Source: Bacteroidota bacterium
GTDB taxonomy: Bacteria; Bacteroidota; Ignavibacteria; Ignavibacteriales; Melioribacteraceae
DNA length: 64,000 nt
Assembly (NCBI GenBank): GCA_018829205.1
Contig: JAHJUE010000022.1
Span: 186,001-250,000, forward strand
Direction of reading: 5' to 3'
Below, one piece after another: positions 52,809 to 62,296 of the stretch. Position 1 is the first letter of the stretch, and every line of letters starts with the position of its first letter. The position numbers and the translations under genes were made by a program. The notes beneath the pieces are model-generated. The model worked only from the letters and a program-made list of their open reading frames with translations, was not told where the DNA came from and ran no database searches.

Positions 52809-52842
52809 TAATAATTTTATTGATGATTTGCATTAAGCAGCA

Positions 52843-54675
52843 CTATTTAATTAAAAGCATCTTTTTTATCGAAGTGAAATTTGAAGCTGTAAGTTTATAA
52901 ATATACATTCCGCTGGAAATACCCGTTCCGTCGAATTTAACATTGTGAATTCCGGGATTTAAATTATTATTAACAAGTGTTTTTATTTCCTTCCCTAGAA
53001 TATCATAAATTTTAAGTGTTACAAATCCAGATTCAGGAATATCAAACTGAATTGAAGTTTCTGGATTAAATGGATTTGGGTAATTCTGGTACAGATTATA
53101 TTCAACCGGTAAAACATTTTGATTATCTGCTGCCTCTACACTTACTACACCGGTTCTTGTTGAAGAAGCTTTAAATGAATATCCGCCGTATCCGGAATAA
53201 TTATGCACCTTAAAGTAATATGTGCCCTGTTGCACATTACTCTTTATAATTAATTCGGGAATGCCCGTTCCTGTTGCCGTAGAAGAACCATAGCCATTCT
53301 GACTTGCATCATATAAATAAATGTCAGGATCAGCTGTAGAATCACAACTCATTCTAATAAAAAGAGAATCCAAAGCCGTAGAAATGGTAAAGATATAATA
53401 ATCATCAATATCGGTTGAGCCTTCGAAATAATATCCTATATGTCCATAAGAAAATTCTTCCAGGTTCATTGTTTCAGCAGCAGCAAATTCATTATTAGGC
53501 TCCAGATCGTTCAGAATTTCATTTGCAGTATAATTGCAGATTAGTTCATAGCTGCCGTATCCTGAATAACTATAAAGTTTAACATAATATGTCCCGGCCA
53601 TCAGATTATTGCGGTGTGTTGCTTCAATCTGACCGGTACTTATATCATATCCCGCAATCTGATGTTCACCATTTTGATCATACATATATAAATCGATATC
53701 TAAAGTAGAAGAAGAATTTGTAGTTATAACTAGTTTGCCGTCACTAGGCGTAACTATTTTATACCAATCAAAAGTATCTGTTTCATTATTATAATAATAT
53801 CCTAAATGCCCTGTAATCGTAGTATTTGGACTCAGCGCAAGTGCGTTTTCCGGAGTATCGTTATTTTCCTGATCATTTATTTTATCAATTGGCTCAAAAA
53901 TACATTGAAGTGTATAGCTTCCGTATCCGGAATATTGCCAAAGTTTTAGAAAATATGTTCCGGCTTTTAAATTATTTTTGTGTGTTGATTCGTTTATTCC
54001 GGTACTGGTATCATAAATAGCAATTTGATGTGTCCCATCAACATCATATATATATAAATCAATATCTCCAGATTCATCGGAAGTAGTTCTGAATATTAGA
54101 CTGCCGTCATTTATTAAAGTTATTTTATACCAATCTTCTCTATCGAGATAATTGTTATAATAAAAACCGAAATGACCGTTTACCATAGTATTAGGCTCAA
54201 TAATAATTGCTTGTTCAGGAGTGTCATTAATTTCTAAGTCGTTAGTAAAAGATGCTTCAGTAAATGTACAATTTATTGAGTAACTACCCGAACCTGAATA
54301 CCGGTAGGCTTTTATATAATATGTGCCTGCAGCGGCATTACTTTTATGGGTTGTTTCCCTTGTCCCGGTGCTTATATCATAAATGGCAATTTGATGAGTA
54401 CCATCTTGATCGTATATATAAAGATCTATTTCAAGACTGGCATCTGAATTAGTTTCAATAAATAATGTGCCATCAACAGGAATGGTTACAACCCACCAAT
54501 CAACAATATCGATATCACCCAAAGAACCAGTATTGGATGAATTTGCTCCTAATGAAATTGCAGTTTCTGGCGTATCGTCCGCATAAATATTATTTAACGA
54601 GATAAATGAAAAGAAGAAATAAAAGAGCATAATAAAACGGAATACACCACTAATAGTAGTAATTTTTTTCCACAT
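52843..54675 (-). CDS. Secreted protein with four PPC domains and T9SS sorting domain
   Basis: 610 residues from ATG 54675, chosen because GAGGG lies five bases before it; upstream in-frame codons lack a signal. Signal peptide about 1-32. Four bacterial pre-peptidase C-terminal (PPC) domains at about 33-140, 140-260, 260-385 and 385-510; the first three share DLYIYD or DLYMYD and GTYYIK/GTYFLK/GTYYVK repeats, the fourth is diverged. T9SS type A domain about 530-610 (YPNPFNPET, GMYIYK, KKMLLIK). No catalytic domain, so it is a surface or matrix binding protein rather than a protease. Own terminator. Confidence 0.9.
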   Translation of the reverse strand: MWKKITTISGVFRFIMLFYFFFSFISLNNIYADDTPETAISLGANSSNTGSLGDIDIVDWWVVTIPVDGTLFIETNSDASLEIDLYIYDQDGTHQIAIYDISTGTRETTHKSNAAAGTYYIKAYRYSGSGSYSINCTFTEASFTNDLEINDTPEQAIIIEPNTMVNGHFGFYYNNYLDREDWYKITLINDGSLIFRTTSDESGDIDLYIYDVDGTHQIAIYDTSTGINESTHKNNLKAGTYFLKLWQYSGYGSYTLQCIFEPIDKINDQENNDTPENALALSPNTTITGHLGYYYNNETDTFDWYKIVTPSDGKLVITTNSSSTLDIDLYMYDQNGEHQIAGYDISTGQIEATHRNNLMAGTYYVKLYSYSGYGSYELICNYTANEILNDLEPNNEFAAAETMNLEEFSYGHIGYYFEGSTDIDDYYIFTISTALDSLFIRMSCDSTADPDIYLYDASQNGYGSSTATGTGIPELIIKSNVQQGTYYFKVHNYSGYGGYSFKASSTRTGVVSVEAADNQNVLPVEYNLYQNYPNPFNPETSIQFDIPESGFVTLKIYDILGKEIKTLVNNNLNPGIHNVKFDGTGISSGMYIYKLTASNFTSIKKMLLIK

Positions 54676-54848
54676 ATATACCCTCAGCTTTAAGAAGTGA
54701 TGGTATAAATTTAATTTTCCCCAAATCAAAATCAAGGATGTACTTGTCTTCTTAAAGAGAGCAATAGTCCTATTTGCGGCAGATCATATAATTTTCAGTA
54801 TCGGAGTTCATAGTGGAATAATGATTAATTTGCTTGAGGAAGTTATAC

Positions 54849-55643
54849 TTATATTTGAAGTGATATTACACAACCTTCATTATTTCTTACATTAAAAACA
54901 TAACCGTCTTCAAAAATCAAATACTGTCCTTTTATGCCTTTGAGTTTATACTCAAAGAATTTTGTTTTCTCAAGATTTATGCTTTTAACTTTTTCAGGGT
55001 ACTTCAGTACGGGATAATCCAGATATGTAATGTTTGTTTTATCCGCGGTATAAAATTCCTTGGCTTCATCCGGAATGTATTTTGAAAGTCCGTTCCTTAT
55101 TTCAAACATATCAGCCGAAGGCACATCGTTGGTTAGCATTTTACGCCAGTTTGTTTTATCCGCTACATGCTGCTTAAGTGCTACTTCAGTTATTCCAGCT
55201 AAGTATCTGTTAGGCGTTTCAAGAATTTCAATCGCTGAATTTGCTCCCTGGTCAATCCATCTTGTCGGCACTTGAGTTTTCCTTGTTACTCCCACCTTAA
55301 TGTTGCTTGATAAAGCCAGATAAACAATGTGTGGCTGGATCTGAACTTTTTTTTCATATTCAAGGTCGCGGTCCTCAATTCCCAAATGCGCTTTGGATAA
55401 TTCGGGACGCATTATCCAGTCGCCGACTTCGGCTGATTTGTAAAAACATTCGTAACAAAATCCTTGTCTGTATATTTTTTTTTCTTTACCGCAGTTTGTG
55501 CATTGGTATTTTATAAAACTTACCTGCATTGTTTTATCAAGATACCGGTTTACGTTTATTACTTCATCCCCCAATTTTAGAAAATATTGTATTGGTGAAC
55601 CGATTTCTGTTTCCATTTTTAAGAGCATACCTTCGTAGCGCAT
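54849..55643 (-). CDS. DUF2797 protein with zinc ribbon and GIY-YIG-like segment
   Basis: 264 residues. N-terminal half has a four-cysteine ribbon CTNCGKEKKIYRQGFCYEC near 48-68; then IVYLALSSNIKVGVTRK near 108 and VPTRWIDQGA, similar to the GIY-YIG fold start and typical for DUF2797. The GIY-YIG catalytic Arg/Glu pattern is not complete, so DNA cleavage is not assured. Cytoplasmic. Found in many Bacteroidota, function unknown. Confidence 0.85.
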   Translation of the reverse strand: MRYEGMLLKMETEIGSPIQYFLKLGDEVINVNRYLDKTMQVSFIKYQCTNCGKEKKIYRQGFCYECFYKSAEVGDWIMRPELSKAHLGIEDRDLEYEKKVQIQPHIVYLALSSNIKVGVTRKTQVPTRWIDQGANSAIEILETPNRYLAGITEVALKQHVADKTNWRKMLTNDVPSADMFEIRNGLSKYIPDEAKEFYTADKTNITYLDYPVLKYPEKVKSINLEKTKFFEYKLKGIKGQYLIFEDGYVFNVRNNEGCVISLQI

Positions 55644-55696
55644 TTCACAACCTCACCTCAAATCCTCTCCTTTCTATTTGGATAGGCTCGAAGTCT

Positions 55697-56131
55697 CTAT
55701 TTTTGATTTTGCAGTTCTTTTTGAATTAATCCGAGAATGCCCGGCTTAAAAATAAATCGGCCTTCTTCATCAATCTCCATAAAATCATAAAGGTATAGCC
55801 GGTTTCCGAATGTATCATACTTATCCGCCCATTGGGAAATTTCAATTGCCGGGTTAAAAAAGCTTAGAGATAAATTATTACTTGAAGGATTAATTATAGT
55901 ATTCGGATTTACAATTGTTGAATCATTATAAATTTTCTGATAATATTTTTCGAATTGGTCATTTTCATTATTATTTATTTTCACAAGACCGTTTTCGGTA
56001 TTTAGATAATAACTGCCGCCGTTTTGAACCAAACCTAAAACTTGATAATTTAATTCTCCGCCCGATTTATTTTCCTGAGCATTTAAGGTAGAATAAAAGA
56101 TCAAGAATAAAATAATCAATGATTTTTTCAT
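55697..56131 (-). CDS. Secreted protein of unknown function
   Basis: 144 residues with a signal peptide 1-18 (STLNAQ). The rest is Asn-rich, strand-prone, with YYLNTENGLVKINN and LYLYDFMEIDEEGRF. I recognise no domain. 53 bases after its end begins the DUF2797 gene on the same strand; upstream is metB. Confidence 0.6.
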   Translation of the reverse strand: MKKSLIILFLIFYSTLNAQENKSGGELNYQVLGLVQNGGSYYLNTENGLVKINNNENDQFEKYYQKIYNDSTIVNPNTIINPSSNNLSLSFFNPAIEISQWADKYDTFGNRLYLYDFMEIDEEGRFIFKPGILGLIQKELQNQK

Positions 56132-56211
56132 TTTTAATTTCCTATTTCCGGTTTTGTGAATTTGCTAAAAAATAAAAAATGTTACTGCAAATAAATTATT
56201 TCGATTATGAT

Positions 56212-57348
56212 TTATAATTGCACAGCTTGATCAATATCGGCAATCAAATCTTCAATGTCTTCAATTCCAACCGAGAAACGAATTAAGCTGTCGGTCAACC
56301 CCATTGCCTCTCTTCTTTCCTTAGGCACCGAGGCGTGTGTCATAGATGCAGGATGACAGATTAAACTTTCAACTCCCCCAAGACTTTCAGCTAAAGTAAA
56401 CACTTTAAATTTTTCCGTAATTTTATAGGCAAAACCGGCATCTCCCAAATCGACGGAAATCATTCCGCCGAATCCCCTCATCTGTTTTTTTGCTAATTCA
56501 TATTGAGGATGATTTTTTAATCCGGGATAATAAATTTTCTTGATATATTTTTGTCCGCTTAAATATTCAGCAATTTGAATTGCGTTTTCATTATGCTGTT
56601 TCATTCTAACCGCAAGAGTTTTAGTAGCTCGTAAAGTAAGCCAGCAATCGAAAGGAGAAGGCACTGCGCCGGCTGCGTTCTGTACATATTTTAATCTTTG
56701 AAATACTTTATCGCTGCTTGTAATTATTAAGCCTCCAATTATATCGCTGTGACCGTTTATATATTTGGTTGAGCTATGCATTACAATATCGGCTCCCAAG
56801 GTAAGCGGATTTTGGAAATAGGGGCTCATAAAGGTATTATCTACAATTGTTAAAATATTATTTTCTTTGGCGAGATCCGTTAACAGTTTAATATCTGTTA
56901 AATTCATCATAGGATTGGTAGGAGTTTCAAAGAAAATTAATTTTGTGTTTTCTTTAATTGAATTTTTCACTTCACCGAAATCATTAGTATTTATCCAAGA
57001 GAAATCGATTCCATAATCGCGGTATATAGTTTCAAACAATCTGTAAGTACCGCCGTAAACATTGTTGGACACTAAAACATGATCTCCGGCTTTAACAAGG
57101 GACATAAGAGCCTGCGTAGCCGCAAGTCCGGATGAGAAAGCAATACCGTATTTTCCTTTTTCCAAAGCCGCAATATTATTTTCCAAAGCGGCTCTTGTCA
57201 GGTTATGCGTTCTACCGTATTCATAACCTTTATGTTTGCCTATTGCTTCTTGCGCATAGGTTGATGTTAAATACAAAGGCGTCATTACTGCGCCCGTTGT
57301 CGGGTCCGGCTGCTGCCCGGCATGAATTGCGTCGGTTGAAAATCCCAT
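56212..57348 (-). CDS. Cystathionine gamma-lyase/synthase (Cys/Met metabolism PLP enzyme)
   Basis: 378 residues. YGRTHNLTRAALENNIAALE, FSSGLAATQALMSLV and the PLP lysine in SSTKYINGHSDIIGG are those of the cystathionine gamma-synthase/lyase fold type I family. Next to cystathionine beta-synthase it most likely acts as cystathionine gamma-lyase (MccB type), completing homocysteine to cysteine conversion; synthase activity cannot be ruled out. 8 bases after CBS. Confidence 0.92.
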   Translation of the reverse strand: MGFSTDAIHAGQQPDPTTGAVMTPLYLTSTYAQEAIGKHKGYEYGRTHNLTRAALENNIAALEKGKYGIAFSSGLAATQALMSLVKAGDHVLVSNNVYGGTYRLFETIYRDYGIDFSWINTNDFGEVKNSIKENTKLIFFETPTNPMMNLTDIKLLTDLAKENNILTIVDNTFMSPYFQNPLTLGADIVMHSSTKYINGHSDIIGGLIITSSDKVFQRLKYVQNAAGAVPSPFDCWLTLRATKTLAVRMKQHNENAIQIAEYLSGQKYIKKIYYPGLKNHPQYELAKKQMRGFGGMISVDLGDAGFAYKITEKFKVFTLAESLGGVESLICHPASMTHASVPKERREAMGLTDSLIRFSVGIEDIEDLIADIDQAVQL

Positions 57349-57356
57349 AAAATTCC

Positions 57357-58730
57357 TTAATTATTTTTACTTAAAAATTCTATTAAATCATACCTGGTTA
57401 TAATATCGGTAATTCTTCCATATTCTTTAACAAGTACTGCCTGGTGATCTTTTAATTCCTTTCGGACATCTTTTAATGAAGAATCTGCATCCATAATCGG
57501 GAAACATTCATGCGATAATACATCATTAATCGGGGCGTTTAATAATTCAGTATTCTCAAGTAATACCGAAGTCAGTCTTGCCTCAATAACACAACCAACC
57601 GCTCTGCCGTCTTTTAACACCGGCATTTGATTAAATCCATAGCGGTGAAGTTTTTCAAGAACATCTTTCACCAGATTATCGGCTTCTGCGTACACAAGAT
57701 CGACAACGCCGGAAGCTTTTTTCAAATTCGAAATATCCTTTAAACATCCTGCTCCGGCGGCGTACATTCCGTGTTCTTTTAGCCATTCAATATCAAAAAC
57801 CTTTGTTAAATACCTTTCTCCCGTATCGCACACAACAAAAACAATAATATCATTTTCGGATAAATCTTTAGCCACTTCAAGAGTTACATGAACGGCAGTG
57901 CCGGTGCTTCCGCCTGCAAAAATACCTTCTATTGTGGAAAGTTTACGGGCCGCGGAAAATGAGTCGGCGTCGCTTACATTTATAAATTTATCGATATATT
58001 GAAAATGCACATTTGCCGGAAGGCAGTCCTGCCCAATGCCTTCAACTAAATAAGGCGTACCTTTTATTAATCTATTTTCTTCCTTATATGTTTTAAATAT
58101 AGATCCGACAGGATCTGCGCCGATTACCTGAATATTTGGGTTCATCTCTTTTAAGAATCTTCCGGTACCGCTTATTGTTCCTCCTGTACCTACACCGGCG
58201 ATAAAATGAGTTATATTACCGTCGGTTTGTTTCCATATTTCCGGACCTGTAGTTTTATAATGCGCTTCTGCGTTTGCAGGATTGCCGTATTGATAAATAA
58301 AAACAGAGTTGGGTGTTTCTTCCGCGATTCTTTTTGCAACAGTAACATAAAATTCAGGAGAGTCGTGTTCCGCGGCATTAGAGACTACAATAACTTCGGC
58401 TCCCAATCCTTTCAGATATTTTACTTTTTCAGAGCTTGCTTTATCAGTAAGAACCATTATTGCTTTATAACCTTTAACAGCGGCGGTTAAAGCAAGACCG
58501 ATTCCCGTATTGCCGCTTGTCGCTTCTACAATTGTCCCGCCCGGTTTTAATATTCCTTTCTTTTCGGCATCCAGAATCATATTTAATCCAATCCGGTCTT
58601 TATTACTTCCGCCGGGATTTGCGGATTCTAGTTTTGCGAATATTTGCGGTTTTAAACCTCTATTTAATTTATTCAACTTTACTAATGGTGTATTGCCGAT
58701 CAATTCAAGTATATTGTTTTTATAGTCCAA
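57357..58730 (-). CDS. Cystathionine beta-synthase with C-terminal CBS domain pair
   Basis: 457 residues from TTG 58730, with AAGAGG eight bases before it and giving the family start (M)DYKNNILELIGNTPLVK; the in-frame TTG six codons earlier is poorer. PLP domain 1-320: NPGGSNKDRIG (PLP lysine), SGNTGIGLA, GTGGTISGTGRFLKE. CBS pair about 340-457 (DVLEKLHRYGFNQMP, LTSVLLENTELL). Joins serine and homocysteine to cystathionine. CBS domains would bind S-adenosylmethionine or a nucleotide and regulate it. Confidence 0.92.
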   Translation of the reverse strand: MDYKNNILELIGNTPLVKLNKLNRGLKPQIFAKLESANPGGSNKDRIGLNMILDAEKKGILKPGGTIVEATSGNTGIGLALTAAVKGYKAIMVLTDKASSEKVKYLKGLGAEVIVVSNAAEHDSPEFYVTVAKRIAEETPNSVFIYQYGNPANAEAHYKTTGPEIWKQTDGNITHFIAGVGTGGTISGTGRFLKEMNPNIQVIGADPVGSIFKTYKEENRLIKGTPYLVEGIGQDCLPANVHFQYIDKFINVSDADSFSAARKLSTIEGIFAGGSTGTAVHVTLEVAKDLSENDIIVFVVCDTGERYLTKVFDIEWLKEHGMYAAGAGCLKDISNLKKASGVVDLVYAEADNLVKDVLEKLHRYGFNQMPVLKDGRAVGCVIEARLTSVLLENTELLNAPINDVLSHECFPIMDADSSLKDVRKELKDHQAVLVKEYGRITDIITRYDLIEFLSKNN

Positions 58731-58913
58731 GCCGGTACCTCTTTTCAAATTGCATAATCTGATATACTGTCCTATAAATTAACATTTTTTTATATAAATA
58801 GATTAATCGATCTTCATTTCTTTAGGATGCGGATTTAATTTTCATTTTATAAAAAATTATATAAAAAACAGAAAGACTAACCATGATAATGTAAAAGCGC
58901 ACAAATAAAATTA

Positions 58914-59879
58914 TTAAATAATCTCATTTTTAGTTAGCCATTGCTCATTAAAGATGGTGCTGAAATATTTGAATCCCGAATCGCATGCTATAGTAACAAT
59001 ATTTGCAGGTTTATTCAATTCTTCGGCAAATTTAATAGCGGAATATATATTTGCTCCCGTAGAACCGCCGGCTAATATTCCTTCTGTATGAGCAAGTTTT
59101 AACGCCCATTTTATTCCGATTTTATCTTCAATTTGTATCATATCGTCAAGCATTTCCAGCTGAGCTGTTTTAATTAGAAACTCGTCGCCAATGCCTTCAA
59201 TAATATATCTTGAAGGTTTTATAATTTTTTTAGATTTGTAATAATCATAGAAAATTGAACCGATTGGATCAACACCAATAAGTTTAATATCCGGATTTTT
59301 TTCTTTAAGATATTTACCTGCCCCGAATAAAGTTCCTCCTGTTCCAACACCGGCAATAAGATAATCTACTTTTCCGTTCATCTGTTCCCAGATTTCAGGT
59401 CCGGTCGTAATATAATGTGTTTCGTTATTATCAAGATTATTATGCTGGTCGATATAATAAATTGACGGATCTTCATTTGACATTGTTTGCGCTAAGTTAT
59501 TATAGCTCTTGAGATGTTCCGGCGGAAGAGACGCATCAACAAGAATAACTTCGGCGCCGAGAACAGAGAGCATTTTTATTTTTTCTCTGCTTGTGGTATC
59601 GCGAATTACAATTTTTAATTTATAACCCTTTTGAAGCGCAACAATTGCCAAACCCATTGCAGTATTGCCGGATGAATTTTCAATTATTGTATCTCCGGGT
59701 TTTAGTCTTCCTTCAGTCTCTGCTTTTTCGACCATATATTTAGCAATACGGTCCTTAATGCTTCCGCCGGGATTCATGAATTCTAATTTTACGAATATAT
59801 TTGCTTTTAAACCTTGTGTTATTTTTTCCAGTTTTACAATCGGAGTATTTCCAATTGCGTCAAGAAATGATTTTTCCAT
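58914..59879 (-). CDS. Cysteine synthase family PLP enzyme
   Basis: 321 residues, length of CysK/CysM and CBS core without CBS domains. GNTPIVKLEK, MNPGGSIKDRIAKYM, SSGNTAMGLA, GVGTGGTLFGAGKYLKE and EGILAGGSTGANI are conserved. Could be O-acetylserine sulfhydrylase or a second CBS-like enzyme; sequence of the loop after GSTGAN is closer to CBS. 8 bases after fmt. Confidence 0.85.
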   Translation of the reverse strand: MEKSFLDAIGNTPIVKLEKITQGLKANIFVKLEFMNPGGSIKDRIAKYMVEKAETEGRLKPGDTIIENSSGNTAMGLAIVALQKGYKLKIVIRDTTSREKIKMLSVLGAEVILVDASLPPEHLKSYNNLAQTMSNEDPSIYYIDQHNNLDNNETHYITTGPEIWEQMNGKVDYLIAGVGTGGTLFGAGKYLKEKNPDIKLIGVDPIGSIFYDYYKSKKIIKPSRYIIEGIGDEFLIKTAQLEMLDDMIQIEDKIGIKWALKLAHTEGILAGGSTGANIYSAIKFAEELNKPANIVTIACDSGFKYFSTIFNEQWLTKNEII

Positions 59880-59887
59880 AAGAATCC

Positions 59888-60790
59888 TTAAATAAGAGAA
59901 TAGCCGCGGAGGAATTCTTCGGACATCATTCTTTTCCTTCCTTCAGGCTGAATTTCCAATATCTCCAATGAGTTTATACCGCATCCTACAAAAATTTCTT
60001 TTTTAGTCTGACTAATTTTTCCCGGTTGAAGATTAATATCTGAATTAATTTTAGTTTTATAAATTTTATAAATTTTCCCGTTTTGTTTAAAAAACGCGCC
60101 GGGATAAGGTGAAAGTCCGCGAATTAAATTGTGGATTTTTTCTGCCGGATCAGTCCAATTAATTTCGCAAAGTTCTTTAGTGATTTTAGGCGCCGGGGAT
60201 GATAAAGAATCATCCTGTTCTTTTAAATTAACTTTCCCTTCCTCAATTAATTTAATGGTATCAAAAACCAGTTCGGCTCCGGCAGCGCTCATTTTATCAT
60301 GTAGAGAGCCGAAATTATCTTCATCATTTATTATTATTTCTTTTTGAAGGATCATATTCCCCGTATCAACTTTTTCCTGCAGAAAAAAAGTCGTAAGTCC
60401 GGTTATTTTATCACCGTTAATCAGCGACCACTGGATTGGCGCCGCCCCTCTGTATTTAGGCAGAAGTGAGCCATGCAGGTTAAAAGATCCTTTAGGCGGA
60501 ATTGTAAAAACTGACTTAGGCAATATTTTGAAAGCTACTATGATAAACAGATCGGCATTAAAATTCCGCAATTCAGTCACAAATTTTTCATCATTTAATT
60601 TTTCGGGCTGCAATACAGTTAAATTATTTTGAACGGCAAAATCTTTAACTGGAGTAAAACTTACTTTTTTACCTCTGCCTCTTTCCTTATCAGGCGCCGT
60701 AACGACAGCTGAAATTTCATATCTGCCATTATATATTTTTTCTAAAACAGGGACGGCAAAATAGGGCGTGCCGAAAAAAACAATTTTCAT
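59888..60790 (-). CDS. fmt: Methionyl-tRNA formyltransferase
   Basis: 300 residues. VFFGTPYFAVPVLE, FKILPKSVFTIPPKG, LHGSLLPKYRGAAPIQW (catalytic His/Asn loop, SLLPKYRG), and the C-terminal domain from about 205. Formylates initiator Met-tRNA with 10-formyl-THF. Located 49 bases after def; the def-fmt pair is usual. Confidence 0.96.
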   Translation of the reverse strand: MKIVFFGTPYFAVPVLEKIYNGRYEISAVVTAPDKERGRGKKVSFTPVKDFAVQNNLTVLQPEKLNDEKFVTELRNFNADLFIIVAFKILPKSVFTIPPKGSFNLHGSLLPKYRGAAPIQWSLINGDKITGLTTFFLQEKVDTGNMILQKEIIINDEDNFGSLHDKMSAAGAELVFDTIKLIEEGKVNLKEQDDSLSSPAPKITKELCEINWTDPAEKIHNLIRGLSPYPGAFFKQNGKIYKIYKTKINSDINLQPGKISQTKKEIFVGCGINSLEILEIQPEGRKRMMSEEFLRGYSLI

Positions 60791-60839
60791 TATTTAATCT
60801 CTCCGGGAAGGAATATTTAAGCAATGTAAAAATGGAAGT

Positions 60840-61385
60840 TTATTTTTCTGTTATCGGGTAATCGACATCAACTTCTCTTTTCATGATTCTCAATAAATCA
60901 TTCTGCATTTGCTTTTTAATTTCAGATTCAACTCTGTCGGGAATCATTTTCCCAATCAAATGATCATATTCATGCAGAATTACGCGCGCGAACAAATTAT
61001 CTGCTTCAATTTCCTGTTCTTTTTCATCGGTATCAATGTAGCGCACCTTAATAATTTTCGGTCTTTCAATTTCCGCTCTTAAACGGGGCAGACTTAAGCA
61101 GCCTTCATCCATAATTATTTGTTCTTCCGACTCTTCAATTATTTCAGGATTAATCATTATCAGCGGTTTCATTTTTTCATAACCTTCTACCGGCTGAAGA
61201 TCGATTATGAAATATTTATCTTTTAGTCCTACTTGATTAGCCGCTAAACCTATACCGTCGGCATTTCTCATAGTTTCGAACATACTTTGAATATTAAAAA
61301 TCATTTCATCGTTTACCTGTTTAACAGGTTCGGCGATATTTCTTAAAATTTTATCACCGTAAATCGTAATTGGGAATATGGACAT
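60840..61385 (-). CDS. def: Peptide deformylase
   Basis: 181 residues. Motif 1 GIGLAANQVG, motif 2 EGCLSLP (metal Cys), motif 3 HEYDHLIGKMIPDR (two metal His and catalytic Glu). Removes the N-formyl group from nascent proteins. Preceded by a membrane gene 8 bases away. Confidence 0.97.
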   Translation of the reverse strand: MSIFPITIYGDKILRNIAEPVKQVNDEMIFNIQSMFETMRNADGIGLAANQVGLKDKYFIIDLQPVEGYEKMKPLIMINPEIIEESEEQIIMDEGCLSLPRLRAEIERPKIIKVRYIDTDEKEQEIEADNLFARVILHEYDHLIGKMIPDRVESEIKKQMQNDLLRIMKREVDVDYPITEK

Positions 61386-61393
61386 TAAAACTC

Positions 61394-62296
61394 CTAATTT
61401 GCTTTTTGAACTTTAGGCGAAATAACTTCCGCGCTTAAATCTTTATATAAAATAACCTCTGTTGAATAAAACAACATTCTGATTAACAGTCTAAAAATAA
61501 TTAACATTTGTTGAAGAATAAAGGAGACAATTAAAAAATAAAATGGTGTTTCGGGAATTGTCACGCGGACAAGATTATAAACCACCGCCCCGGCCGCGCC
61601 GATTATTGCAATAAACAGAAAAAGGATAAATACTTTTGCGAAATTTTCTTTCAGGAATTCAGCGGTATCAATAAGCACTCTTATTATTTTATATTTATCT
61701 TTTACAGCAACATTCACTTTAGAATAATCAGAAATTAATGCGATTACTCCTATAAAAAATATAAGAAGAATATAACGCATCATCATAAATACAAATTCGG
61801 CAGTTTCGTTTTCGGAATTTTTGAAAAATGATATTATCAAATACCCCAGATAATCATTTATTAAAAACGCAATACTGAAAAACAGAAGCGAAAAAAGAAG
61901 TAGTTTTGTATAACGCACAAAATATTTAACCCCGCCGTAGAAGAAATCAACTGAATGATTTTTTTCCGGTATATGAAATATTGAAATTAGTCCGCCCACA
62001 AAAAATGTCTGAACCAGCAAATAAATTCCCATCATTCCGTAAAGCATAAAAGGTATTTCGGTAAGATTTGACTTATAAATATTCAGAAACTGAATAAACC
62101 ATATATAATCGAAATTGAGAGCCAGTTTATCGCTTAACATTGAACGGTTAAGACTATCAAGCAGCACGGCATAAATAGGGATTGAAAGAAGAAATGCCGA
62201 AGAGGCGTTTGCACCCCATAAAAGAAAAACAAATTTCTTATTGTAATAAACCGAACGGGTTCCCATTTGCAATGTTTCTTTAATTGTTCTATACAT
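61394..62296 (-). CDS. Multi-pass membrane protein of unknown function
   Basis: 300 residues from ATG 62296, which shares one base with the stop (TAATG) of the M1 peptidase gene. About six hydrophobic helices, at roughly 20-40, 65-88, 115-140, 165-190, 215-245 and 250-275, with charged loops. No family recognised. Its tight coupling to the peptidase gene and placement before def suggest a membrane partner, but this is inference. Confidence 0.75.
   Translation of the reverse strand: MYRTIKETLQMGTRSVYYNKKFVFLLWGANASSAFLLSIPIYAVLLDSLNRSMLSDKLALNFDYIWFIQFLNIYKSNLTEIPFMLYGMMGIYLLVQTFFVGGLISIFHIPEKNHSVDFFYGGVKYFVRYTKLLLFSLLFFSIAFLINDYLGYLIISFFKNSENETAEFVFMMMRYILLIFFIGVIALISDYSKVNVAVKDKYKIIRVLIDTAEFLKENFAKVFILFLFIAIIGAAGAVVYNLVRVTIPETPFYFLIVSFILQQMLIIFRLLIRMLFYSTEVILYKDLSAEVISPKVQKAN

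Noticed and set aside
58749-58913. SAM or other riboswitch before cystathionine beta-synthase
   Set aside because: The leader is AT-rich with no conserved core, pseudoknot or terminator hairpin recognisable.
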